Shown one piece after another: positions 1-11,836 of a DNA stretch of 64,000 nucleotides. How positions within the stretch are numbered: the stretch's first letter is position 1; the number at the start of each line of letters is the position of its first letter. Below the pieces are notes generated by a model. The model saw nothing but the letters and a program-made list of their open reading frames with translations, was not told where the DNA came from and searched no databases. Source of the stretch: Epichloe hybrida. Lineage: Eukaryota > Ascomycota > Sordariomycetes > Hypocreales > Clavicipitaceae. Where the stretch lies: NCBI GenBank assembly GCA_019022495.1, contig JAFEKR010000004.1, forward strand, positions 3,162,001 through 3,226,000. The letters run 5' to 3'. A program made the translations under genes and the position numbers.

Positions 1-3000
1 CCCTTCTTATAATCACTAGATTATAAGTAGCTATATACTTACTACTTTATTGCCTCTAATATACATACCTCTATCTAATAAGTTATTAGTGCTAAGTAAG
101 TAAACTACTAGTATTAAGTTTCGTAATTAGGTTAAATAGACAGGGTAATATATACTATTTAAAATAAATAACTTCTTATCTAATATTAGGGATATTATAT
201 TAATCTTGCTAGGAGTTCACAGCTAGCATACATATCTGCTAGTGGCAGCTATAACTATAAATATTATAATTCCTAGATTAGCTACATATAGCGCATAAAT
301 TACTTAGGGGTCTAGGGCTAATATAAAAGAGGCCTACTTTCCCTTACTTTTATATACTTTTTCTTCCTTTTATATTCTCCCTTAGTATTATAAGTTATCC
401 TTACCTATAAACTAGTAGCTTTATAGCTTCTCTTATAGTAATTACTAATATCCTATAGCATTACTTTATTATCTATATCTATCCTTATCTAAAATATCTA
501 AATTCTCTTAAATACTAAAATATTAGTTTCTTACCTTTTACCTATAAGTTTCCTTATAGTATATTACTACTAACTTACTAGTAGTTAATAATATCTTTAA
601 CATAAGTAACTACTTTACTACTACTACCTCCCCCTAGTATAAAGACTGCTATAATATCCCTTATAAAGTCTCCTAGCAAGAAACATTTAGCTTCTAAAAT
701 TTCTATATAAGTATAATATCTATATTCCCCTAGCACTTACCTTACTAACTTATAGCTAGTAGTACTAGTAAAATAAAAATTCCTTATATATACTATATAT
801 AGTAGGTAGTAATATAGGTAATTGCTCCTAAAGATAGCAATAGCGCGGAGCCATAATATCTTATAGAGGGTAAATCTATCCTAATAAAGTATACTAATTC
901 CCTAAGTATAACTTCACTACTATCTTACTATAGGTTATTACTAACTTATATAAGTAACTTAATAAAATACATATATTATTTATAAAATAATAAAGACTAT
1001 TCTAGGGTATATCCTCCCTTTTCTTACTACTAATACATATACTAACATACTACTAGTGTCTTACTTAGTTTACCTAGTTATACTATACGCTCTTTAAGCG
1101 TATTAACGCTCATAGTAATCCTAATAATAATCTATACTTTCTTAATAATATACATATCCCCTATTTCTATAACTTAGTTACTACTAATATACTACTAGTA
1201 TCTAATGCGTATAAAGCATAAACTTTATAATATGCTCTTAACCACTAAAAATACTAATAAGTATAATTAGGCAAGGCAAGCGCGGCTTATAGCAGAAGTT
1301 ACATGTAAGGCTAACGCTAATGAATAAGTTACTATATTGCTACTTAGTAATACTATTAATCTAGAAGTCTAGATAGATATTTCTAATAGCTTGTGTTTTA
1401 TTACGTAAAACCTTCTATCTATATATACTCCCTACGCTCTAGCTTATAGCTTTACTAACTTACTAATAGCTTACTACTAACACATTTACACTTCTTACTT
1501 ATATTAGGCCACTAAACCTTCCTAGCAAGCTTTATACATATATATATGAAGAGAGGGATTCTTCTAATAATAAGGACAAATCCTCCGCCCCTATTAGCAT
1601 AGGTAAGACTACTAAGGGTTAGGCGCCTAATATATTAATAGAGTAATTAGTATAAAGTAGCTATAAGTTAGGTTATCTAAGAAATTATCTAGATTTTTTT
1701 CTTTATATGTTACTACTACTATCTAGACTCTATTAAATACACCTCTATATCCGCAAACTAGCTACTTAGTTACCACTTATAATCCTTAATAATATCTATT
1801 ATAATAAAATCTCTTTTCTTTACCTAAGAATTTTCTAAAGTATTATAGCCCTTTTACTTAACTAGGTATTTCTAACATCTCCTATTATAATAATATAATA
1901 TAATTCTCTTAAATTTAAACTCCTACTTATTATTTATAATGTTCTCTCGCAGTAAGAACATATCTTCTATGCTAGATAGGTCCCCTATAAATAGTTTAAG
2001 GTTAGTAATATTAAAAACATTATATAAATGCGTTCTATGTAGTAGCCTTAATTAATATATAAGTCTATAAGTACTAATTACCTTTTTAATTTTATAAGGG
2101 CCTAGGTACTTTATACTTAGCTTCCTACTAGGTTACTATAAGTTAATATTCTTTATAAATAATAAAACATAGTTACCTATATTAAACTTTATTAGGGTCC
2201 GCTTCTTATTATAATGCTTTATATACTAGACCTATAAGTTACTTAGAAGCTACTTAATTACTACATATCTATCTCTTAGCGTAATAGTATAAGTTTCTAC
2301 CTAGTTATTTACTATAGAAATATCCATAACTACTTACTATAGTCCCCTAGGGTTATAGCCTTATAGCACCTTAGCTAGGGTGTAGCTATAAGTTAAATAA
2401 ACGCTTATATTATACATAAACTATACTATTAAAAGATTATTAGCCTAATTAGTTTAGTTAAAGTAAGTAAAGGCTCTTAAATAATACTCTAAAACTTAGT
2501 TTAGATATTCTATCTAACTATTTATTTACAGGTAGAACACAGTACTTAGTTACCGCTTAGTTATAATAAGATAGCAGAAGGTTATCTAAAACCCGCTAGT
2601 AAAAGTTAAACCCTAGTTTATAATAATACCCTCTAGAGCGCTATAATCCCTAAAAACATACTCTAAGAATATAGTAGCTAACCTATTACTAGTTATATGT
2701 GTTAAAATAAGGATATAAATACTATACTTTATAAAACAGTCTATAATAACCAAGATTATATTATAAGTCTAGTTTACGTCTTTCACAGGTAGTACCCCTA
2801 TAATAAAGTCTATTAATAATTCTTAAAAAAGCTAATTAGGCACTAGTAGTGCTACTAGCTTACTATAGGGTTTATAGTACCTTAGCTTTAAAGTTTAATA
2901 GCTTATATAAGTTTACATATATAACTTAGTGTCTTTCTTTATTAATAGCTAGTAGTACTAGTTTATAATTTAGTAAAGGGTCCTACTAACTCCCTAGTAG

Positions 3001-6000
3001 CCTACTACTAGGTTATTATAGGTAAGCATTAGAACTTCCTTCCTTATACCTACTAGAATAAAAACTCTATTCTTAAATATTAATAGCTTAGAGGGCCTAA
3101 TAGACTATATTTATAATACTTCTAGGTTACTGCTCTTAAGCAGCTTCCTCTAACCTATAGCAAAGTTATTACCTTACTATACTTAAAATAACATAACTTA
3201 AATTAAAGTCTCTAATTCTATATACTTAGAATAAGTATTATATATAAACTTAGAAAAGGTTTGCTAGACTACCTATATTCTTACTATAATACTACTATAA
3301 GTAGCTAGCTTATAGTATGCTTTTAGACTTATAAATAAATTATAGCTAAGCAGCGTTTTAAGGGGGCGCTTATGTTACTTACTAACTACTAACCTAGCTA
3401 GACTCCTAACCTATAGGCTTACTAGACTTACAAAAACATTAAATAACATAGATAAGGCACGACCTTACTACTTATAATTAGTAAACCTAGTTAGCATACC
3501 ACTTATAGGCTTTGTAAGACTATTAGGTTCCTTAATAATATAATTAAGTTATATTTTCTTAAAACCCTAGAGGCTAGAATAGCCCTTATAGTAATCTTAT
3601 AATAAACTATTAACTACACTAAGTAATATAACCTTAGGGCCTATGATTACACTATTATATATATAGCGCCCTTACTACTTAGTATTTATAAACTTAGCTA
3701 AGAAGTTAGGTAGCTATAAGGACATAGCCTTCGCCCTACGCTCCTTACTAATATAATCTACTCTTCTTAATAAGGTATTAGTAGGGTTTAGCTTACCTAT
3801 ATAATATTTAATCCTAAAATTAAATAGATAAAGCTTATCTAATACTATTACTTACCTACTAGATAGCTTTAGCTTTATAGCTAGGTACTTATAATTAAGG
3901 TAGTTTATTATAACTATAATCTAGTAAGTTAAATATATAAGGTAGTGTCTCTAGGCCTAAAACGCCTCTTAGATTACTAATAACTTAGCATCTAGGGTTA
4001 AGTAATAAAGCTTAATATTAGTTAACTTCCTTAAAAAATACGCTACTAGGTGCTAGCTACCTAGCACTAATATTATAAGTATAGCTCTAATTATATAACT
4101 AGATATATTTGTCTCTACTCTTAGCGAATAAAGTAAGTTAAAGTGTACTAAGATTAGTACCTCCTAGAACTTCTTTTAGAGTTCTCTAAATGCTATAAGT
4201 TTACTAGGCTCTAGCTTAAACTCCACTAGTTAAACACCCTTTAGATAGTTTATTAGCAGGACTACTACCTTACTATACTATTTTATAAAGCATTAGTAAA
4301 ACCCTATAAACCTAAGGAATAATTAAATATTAAATATACTATAAGGTATTAGCTAGGTTATAATAGCTTTAACCCTTAATAGTTCTATCTTAATGCCTTT
4401 TTTAAATATAATAAACCCTAGGAATTTCACCTATAATACTAAAAATTAGCATTTCTTAAGGTTAACGTAGAGATCCGCGTCCTAAAGTTACTCTAGCACC
4501 CTTTTAACATACTCTATGTGTCTTATAGGGTCGCTACTATATATTAGGATATTATTAAGGTAAACAATATAGAATTCATTTATAAGTCCCTTAAGCGCGT
4601 TATTAATATATTCCTAAAAAGTAGCTAGCGTATTCACTAATTTAAATAGCATAATAAGGTACTTAAAGTGTCTATAGTAGTATTAGAACGCTATCTTCCA
4701 CTTATTACCCTTACAAATACGTAGCTAGTAGTATGCCTCTTAAAGATCTAAAGACATAAAGACTTTTGCACCTACTAGTTAATTAAGAATTTTAGAGATT
4801 AATAGCAAGGGGGCCTTATTCTTAATAGTAATCCTATTAAGACCCTTATAATCCACATAAAGCCTTAATTTCCCTAATTTTTTTAGGACAAACAAAATTA
4901 GGGCTCTAGCTAGGCTTATTAATCTTCTAATCTATCCTTTTTCCTACATACTTATAAGGTACTCCCTAAGCACCTCTAGCTCTTTTTCTGCCAGGTTATA
5001 TATAAGTCCTTATAGTAGCTATTTCCCTTCTTTTAATTTAATTATATAAGTATAGCCCCTAAGTTCTAGAAGCTTACTAGCTAGATCTTTTAAGAACATA
5101 TTTATAAATTCCATGTACTTCTCTAGGATTTACTATTAGGGTACATTACTATCTATTTCTTATGTAAACGCTACTAGCTCCTTACAAAACACTACCTAAA
5201 GCACTATTACGCTTCTTAGTTTCTTCTTCTTTAAGGGCTAGACATTACTTTCCGCTATCACTACAACTATATTATAAGTTAGGTTATTACTTAGTATATT
5301 ATCTATTAACAAAACTTTATTAGTATCCCCCTCTTTTATTTTAGGTTTAACTATTCTAACTTTTAGTAATACTAGTAATAGCGTAATAAAAGACTACTTT
5401 ACTACCTTACGTAGTTATTACTTACCTAAAGTAAATATAATATATTCTTTAGTTATTAGAAACCTCTAAAAACCCTACTTCTAATCTATTACTATAAGTT
5501 TATACTCTAGGGTCTAGTTTATTCCTAGGAGCATTCCTTCTCTAGTATTAGTAATATAGTAGCTAACTTAGTAAACCTTTATATAGCCTATACTATCCTT
5601 TACCTTAACTAGTTTACGCAAAATTCCTTAGTATAGGATCTTATTCCTACTTATGCTTTCTAGTATTATCTCTGCTTTTACTATATTCTTCTAGTCCTAT
5701 TTTAATAGTAGCTTAGGGTAAATTATTAAATATTCCGCTCCTATATTAAACAGCGCTAGCACTACTAACTAGCGGTTATCTTGCCATAAGGATACCTATA
5801 TCCTTATTCTCTTATCTATAGGTTTCTCTATAGTAAGACTATTATCCTAGGCCTACGCTAAATTAATTAGAATTTTATTTAGGTCTAAAGATTTATTACT
5901 ACTATCTCTATACTTCTTAGTAGTATACCTATTACTCTTATAGATTAAGTAGTCTACTACTTTATATCTATTTAAACTATATCTAGGGCTACCGTATTTA

Positions 6001-7387
6001 TAGCACTTAAACGGCTTCTAGCCTATACCCTATTATTAGGAATCTTACTATAAGTTATCTATAGGGGAGCTAGAGCATTATCTTTTATTATTCCTACCTT
6101 CTTTATTATAGCTTCTATTATGATTCTTTATTATAGATATTATTATAACTTTAGCTTTTTTACCTTAGCCCTATAGATAGCTCTAAGATATAGGGAACTC
6201 TTAGCTAACTATATGCTACCTTATAGCATTATTTAAGCTATTTAGGAATATCGCTATCCTTAGATATAAGGGGATCTAGTTAGGCAATTTAGCTTCTACC
6301 TTTATCTAGAGTCTTAGGAAAGATTAGAAAGATTAATTATACTTCTACCTAAGGTTTAATAGCATCCTAGTAGCTTCTAAGCACCTTATATCTTTATCTA
6401 TTACGCTAGTGTTTAGCTAAGACACAAATCCATCCTAGGTGTAAGCTATATAGTTAACTATCCTATTTACTATTACATAACATATCTATTATTACTTTGT
6501 ATTATTAGCTAGGTAGCTACTAGTATATATTACCTTTATTCTATTATCCTAGAAGATTCTTAGGTATAGCTAGAATAGTATATTCAAATCCTATAAATAT
6601 ACCTATAAATTCTTATAAGTATCTCCCTTATACATAGGTACCTTATACTATATCTTAATAAAGCTTTATAGGTATATGCTTACTATAAACTTACTATTAG
6701 GTAGGAAACCTAGGAATACAGGATTTATTAGTATATCTATCTAAGGGGTAATTATAGGTCTTTTACCTAATCTAGCTAATCATAGGTCTGCTTCTATTTC
6801 TTTAAGCTACGCTTCTATTTCTAAGATCTCTTATCTTAAGCAAGTATTACATAGCTAGGCTTATATAACCTTATATTACCTCTATAGCTAGTCCGGATTG
6901 TCATTATTTCTAGATCTAGGGTTACTATATTAGTTAGGTAGTATTTACTATACCTTATTATATTCTATAGTTAAAGTATTTAGGTTATTACTTAGGCGCT
7001 ATAGGTTTAGGGCTTTCTTACTAGATAGTATAGGTATATTCTAAGTAAATATTCTATAGCTCCTTTATATTTAAATCTAGCTAATAGTTTATTTTCCTAA
7101 AAGAGTTTAAGAGTTTAACTTATTATAACTATAGTAAGAGAGATATAAACAAAGTAAAGGCTAAGACTCTTAATTATAGCTAGAGAGCTACTACTTAGGG
7201 GTAAGTATATAAAGGTCTTAAACTCTAACCTCCTATAACTCTTATAGGCAGTCCTTATCTAAATACCTTACTACATGCATATAGCTACCTAGCAGCTACT
7301 TAGTCATCTGTGCGATCCGGGGCTTATCCAAGGGCTCCATCACATGACTGTCCTGTCCGTGACTCCCTGGCCTCCGTGCCCCTAACA
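1..7387 (-). mobile_element. Gypsy-1: RIP-mutated Ty3/Gypsy retrotransposon, left end outside window
   Basis: A Ty3/Gypsy element reads leftwards and is full of in-frame stops. In order along the minus strand: a gag region (about 7300-6000) with a CCHC-type remnant near 5990; an aspartic protease trace (ALFNIGAEYLIN) near 5740; reverse transcriptase (about 5000-4300) with [13 protein letters not shown] and YLNNILIYS in place of YxDDILIYS; an RNase H end with NTLLRRVDY near 3790; integrase to about 2000, ending with the RPSRKLSIKYLGPYKI-like C-terminal block; then a chromodomain-like stretch near 1900-1750. The right boundary is set by comparison with the second copy at 23352-24569: homology stops at 7387, where the minus strand begins TGTTAGGGGC, a plausible LTR start. 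Nothing is intact. The last ~1.6 kb on the left has no readable domain and should hold the 3' UTR and LTR. Confidence 0.85.
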
Positions 7388-10300
7388 CTAGGCATCTTCA
7401 CTTTGATGGGGGCTAGGAAATCAATTCTAGTTATTAAGCTTAGTTAAATTCTAAAGGGATTAAATTTATGACTTCTAGTCCCTATATCCATGAGCAAAAT
7501 GGATTAGCAGAGCGTTCAATTCGTACTATTCTAAATCAATTAAGGGCTGCTATCTAGTAGGCAAAATTACCGTTATTTTTATAGTATTTTGTATTACCTG
7601 CAGTTATTAACCTTATTAATATAACTGCTAATACCACTAAGGATAAAAGCCCTAAACAACTGCTTTCTAGGGAGCTAAATCAGCCTTATACAACTAATAT
7701 TAGCAGTATTAGAGCTATAGGATCTCATTGTAAGGTTCTAATCCCCCTGGAAAAACAACCTAAAGCCTAGAAGTTAGCAGCTAGGACTATCCCTAGAAGA
7801 CTTTAGCTACACTAGGTTCTAACACCTACCTAGTGTACATCCCCTCTAAAAGGCTAGTTACAAAGACTAGCTTTATTAAGATTATAGAACCTATAGGCCC
7901 TATTTCTAAAGGCTTACCTAGGATTTCTATAGGGGATAACCCTTTAAAGGGGGAAAATAATCTAGAAAATGAAAATCAACAATCTCTAGACCAAGGTTCA
8001 AAGGATTATCCTATAGACAACATAGGTATCCCTATAGGTCAAGAAAAACCACCTACAAGCCCCGAAGAACCCCCTAAAGGCTTAATTCCAGCGGACCCTA
8101 TACAGGCGCAGCCTATAACTCAACCAGGAAATCAGATTTCGACTTCAGACCTCGATTTTGACAAAATTATCAATTTCAACCCTAATATTGACCCCATAGA
8201 TGTTAATATTAGTTCCCTTTCTTCTCTAGATTTCATAAAGGAAATCTACTTTAAGGTACAGGAGAAGCTAAAGGAAAAGAATCCTATTAGCCCCAAGCTA
8301 AAGACCTGGAAGCAGGCTATATCTAGCCCTAATAGGGATAAATAGATAGAAGCCACGTATAAGGAATACAAACAGCTTCTAAAGGCTAGTACTTTTAAAT
8401 TTATAAGGAAAGACCAAATCCCTAAGGGCTAAAAAGTACTAAAGAATAAGCTTGTTTATAAGCTTAAAAAGGATAAAGAAAATAATCCTTTAAAATATAA
8501 GGCTTAACTCATTGCTAAGGGATTTATGCAAATCAAAGGCTTAGATTACCTAGAGACCTTTGCTACCACAAGCATTCCCCCTAGCTAAAGGATTTTACTA
8601 GCCCTAGCGGCTTAGAATAACTAGGAAATCAAACAAATCGATTTTATAGGAGCTTTTCTTAATAGTAAGCTACAACAACAGATTTATATAGTTATTCTAG
8701 AAGGGTTTATTAAATTCCTTAAGGCAAATCCTAAACTAGCTAAATTAGCTAGAAGTTTTAGCTAGAAACCTTCTAAAGATTAAGTAATTTTATTACAGAA
8801 GTCTTTATATAGCCTAAAACAAAGCTCAAGGGAATAGCAACAAGCGCTAATATTAGTGCTTAAATCCCTAGGATTTAACCCTTTAATATCTAACCTAGCT
8901 ATCTTCTTTAATCCTTTAACCAAAACCTTTATTATTACATACGTTAATAACTGTCTTCTAATTAGACCGGATTTATCTTATATCCAAAGGCTTAAAAAGA
9001 AACTTCATAAAGTCTATCTAACAGAAAATAGGGGGCCTGCTAAATTCTTCTTAGGGGTTCAAATTATACAAGATAGGCCTAATAAAATACTAAAAATTCA
9101 TTAATCTTAGTATATATTAGAAGCCTTAAAACAATTTAATATGCTAGATAGTAAGCCTATTAGCATACCTCTTTAGCTAGGCGTTTTAGCTACACAGATA
9201 ACTAAGCTTTTAATAGCTAGCGAAATCAAGCTTTATCAGTGCATTATAGGGACTATAATATACCTAATGTTACTTATAAGGCCTAATACAGCTTTTACGC
9301 TATAGTGGTTATCTACTACACTAGCTAGCCCCTATATAGAACACCTAAAAGCAGCTAAAAATCTGCTAAGGTATTTATTAGGGACTAGATTCCTTGCTAT
9401 TATCTATAGGGGAGACCCTAAAGGTTTAGTTAGCAAAAGCCTAATAAGTTATTGCAATAGTGATTTTACAGGGGATAAAAAGACCTTAAAATCAACCTAT
9501 GCTTATCTATTTAAGCTAGCTAGCGGACCTATTAGCTAGAAATCAAAGAAAGCTAGTACAATAGCTCTATTAACACTAGAAGCTAAAGCTAATACTATCT
9601 GCGAAACCTTCTAGGAGCTTTAGTGGCTTCAGGGCTTATTTAAGGAGCTAAAAACCCCTATTTCTCCCCCTATCTAGATATATTACGATAATCAAGGCGC
9701 TATAACTACTGCTTATAACCCTGCTTTACATAGTTATACAAAGCATACATTACTAAAGTTTAACTATATTAGGCAACAGGTTTTAAAGGGTTTAGCTAAG
9801 ATCAAATATCTAGATACAAAGTCAATGCCTGCAGATAGTCTTACGAAACCTCTTTCTAGACCTCTTTATTAGGCTTTTATTAAGCTTCTAGGGCTTAATA
9901 ATTATTAAACTAACAACTAATTCCCTTCAACAAGGAACCAAAAATAACGTTAAAAAGGGAGCTATATTTAATAATAGCTAGGAATTTAAAAAGGGGGCTT
10001 TTTTTATATTTTCCTGTTTTTCCCTTTTATTTGTTATTATCACAAGTTATTGATCTTACCCTATAGTCTCTTTGTACACTTCTAATTGCTTTTAAATGTA
10101 ATTCTTTTGTAGAGGGGGTGTTAAAAATAAGACCTATTTTTAGCCCTCTTCTAGTTAAAGAACCTTTTTATTACTAGCTTGCATTGCAAGCCTGACAGCT
10201 GCACTGCAGCTATCAACGGTCGCGAGGGCAGCTATTAATAGCTACGTCGTAGCTATTAACAGCTGCGACTAACCGTGTGAATGACTAATTAGTTAATTAT

Positions 10301-10942
10301 GTTGTGGCTACAAGTGTAGCTATAACCACGCCACTAGTAATTAGGTAAGCTAGGGTGACGTAAGCTAGGGTGACGTAAGCAAGTTACCCTACATATAACT
10401 TACCCTATAGCTATCTTTAATAATGATTTTCTCTTTATCTAAAGGTTATACAAAAGTTTCACATATAGCAAATTAAAGCTTAAAGACAGGGCTTTCTTTC
10501 TATGTAAGGTTATTTTTTAGACTAAAAGTTAGTGTATACGGGTTGCTAGCTAGTATGGTAGTGAGTTGATTTTTTGTTTTTTGTATATAAATGAATTTTA
10601 CGGAAAATCAAAAGTGGCCCGTAAGACCCTATTAGCGGCCTAGATTCACTAATAAGGTTAGTAAGTCTATAAGAGAAAGAAGATCTTTTCAACTAGCTAG
10701 ATAGCTAGTTCTCTTAACTAATAACAGCCGCATTGCCCGTACAATGTATCTAAAATCAATTCTATTACTCTATAAGATATTATAAAAGTAATCTAAATTG
10801 AATTCTATTAGTTAATAACTGCTATAACCTTCCGTTGCGTTACGTTAATTAAATTAACGTTGCGGCCCTATCGGTCCCCGACCGTAGAGCTTGCACTTGT
10901 ACAGCTGTTGCCAGCTGGCAACTAGCTCCCTACATTTCAACA
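7388..10942 (+). mobile_element. Copia-C: Ty1/Copia retrotransposon, 3' part, interrupted by Gypsy-1
   Basis: A Copia pol reads rightwards with many stops. The sequence enters inside integrase (FDGG near 7403, then SSPYIHEQNGLAERSIRTI near 7470-7530). A proline-rich linker follows (7833-8345, open for 170 codons), then reverse transcriptase (about 8350-9110, with YVNN near 8940 where YVDD is usual), and RNase H (about 9380-9900, ending in the KYLDTKSMPADSLTKPL motif). A polypurine tract AGAGGGGG lies at 10111-10118, directly before the 3' LTR. Integrase is cut at 7387, exactly where Gypsy-1 begins, so the 5' half should lie beyond the left end of the window. The right end abuts Gypsy-2 sequence, so Copia-C itself was inserted in Gypsy-2. 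Confidence 0.85.
10119..10942 (+). repeat. 3' LTR of Copia-C
   Basis: The LTR follows the purine tract. It begins TGTTAAAAATAAG and ends CATTTCAACA, giving TG...CA ends and about 824 bp. It keeps GC-rich, less mutated patches near 10190-10330 and 10840-10930. The sequence just outside (10943 on) resumes Gypsy homology, and ACTAT at 10943-10947 is the predicted right copy of the target duplication. The partner LTR is not in the window. Confidence 0.75.
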
Positions 10943-11836
10943 ACTATTACTATAACTATATTATAAGTTAGGTTATTACTTAGTATATTACTTATTAATA
11001 AAACTTTATTAGTATCCCTCTCTTTTATTTTAGGTTTAATTATTTTAACTTTTAGTAATACTAGTAATAGTATAATAGAAAACTACTTTACTACCTTATG
11101 TAATTATTACTTACCTAAAGTAAATATAATATATTCTTTAGTTATTAGAAACCTTTAAAAACCTTACTTCTAATTTATTACTATAGGTTTATACTTTAGG
11201 GTTTAGTTTATTCCTAGGAGTATTCCTTCTTTAGTATTAGTAATATAGTAGCTAACTTAGTAAACCTTTATATAGCTTATACTATTCTTTACCTTAACTA
11301 GTTTATATAAAATTCCTTAGTATAAAATCTTATTCTTACTTATGCTTTCTAGTATTACCTTTACTTTTACTATATTTTTCTAGTCTTATTTTAATAGTAG
11401 CTTAAAGTAAATTATTAAATATTTTACTCCTATATTAAATAGCGCTAGTACTACTAACTAGTAGTTATCTTACTATAGGGATACTTATATCCTTATTTTC
11501 TTATCTATAGGTTTTTCTATAGTAAGACTATTATCCTAGGCTTATATTAAATTAATTAGAATTTTATTTAAGTTTAAAGATTTATTATTACTATCTTTAT
11601 GCTTCTTAGTAGTATACTTATTACTTTTATAAATTAAGTAGTTTACTACTTTATATTTATTTAAACTATATCTAGGGCTACTATATTTATAGCACTTAAA
11701 TAGCTTTTAGCCTATGCCTTATTACTAGAAACCTTACTATAAGTTATTTATAAGGAAGCTAAAGCATTATCTTTTATTATTCCTACCCTCTTTATTATAG
11801 CTTCTATTATAATTCTTTATTATAGATATTATTATA
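10943..11836 (-). mobile_element. Gypsy-2, fragment 1 (protease/gag end)
   Basis: This stretch aligns base by base with Gypsy-1 at about 5266-6140 (protease and end of gag), with mostly C-to-T and G-to-A differences. Homology ends at the 14-bp TAGATATTATTATA at 11823-11836, repeated at 17039-17052 on the far side of the LINE. Fragments at 17053-17079 and 23352-24569 continue the same element, so this is one Gypsy copy split by two later insertions. Confidence 0.85.
11823..11836. repeat. Target-site duplication of the LINE, left copy
   Basis: TAGATATTATTATA, identical to 17039-17052. The uninterrupted site is present in Gypsy-1 near 6140, which confirms the insertion point. Confidence 0.9.

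Noticed and set aside
7833..8345. 170-codon open frame (proline- and isoleucine-rich)
   Set aside because: It lies in frame between integrase and reverse transcriptase of Copia-C and is the usual low-complexity linker of Copia pol; flanking codons are full of stops, so it is not a separate gene.
8856..9104. 82-codon ORF
   Set aside because: Part of the Copia-C reverse transcriptase (contains the YVNN motif); an open piece of a broken frame.
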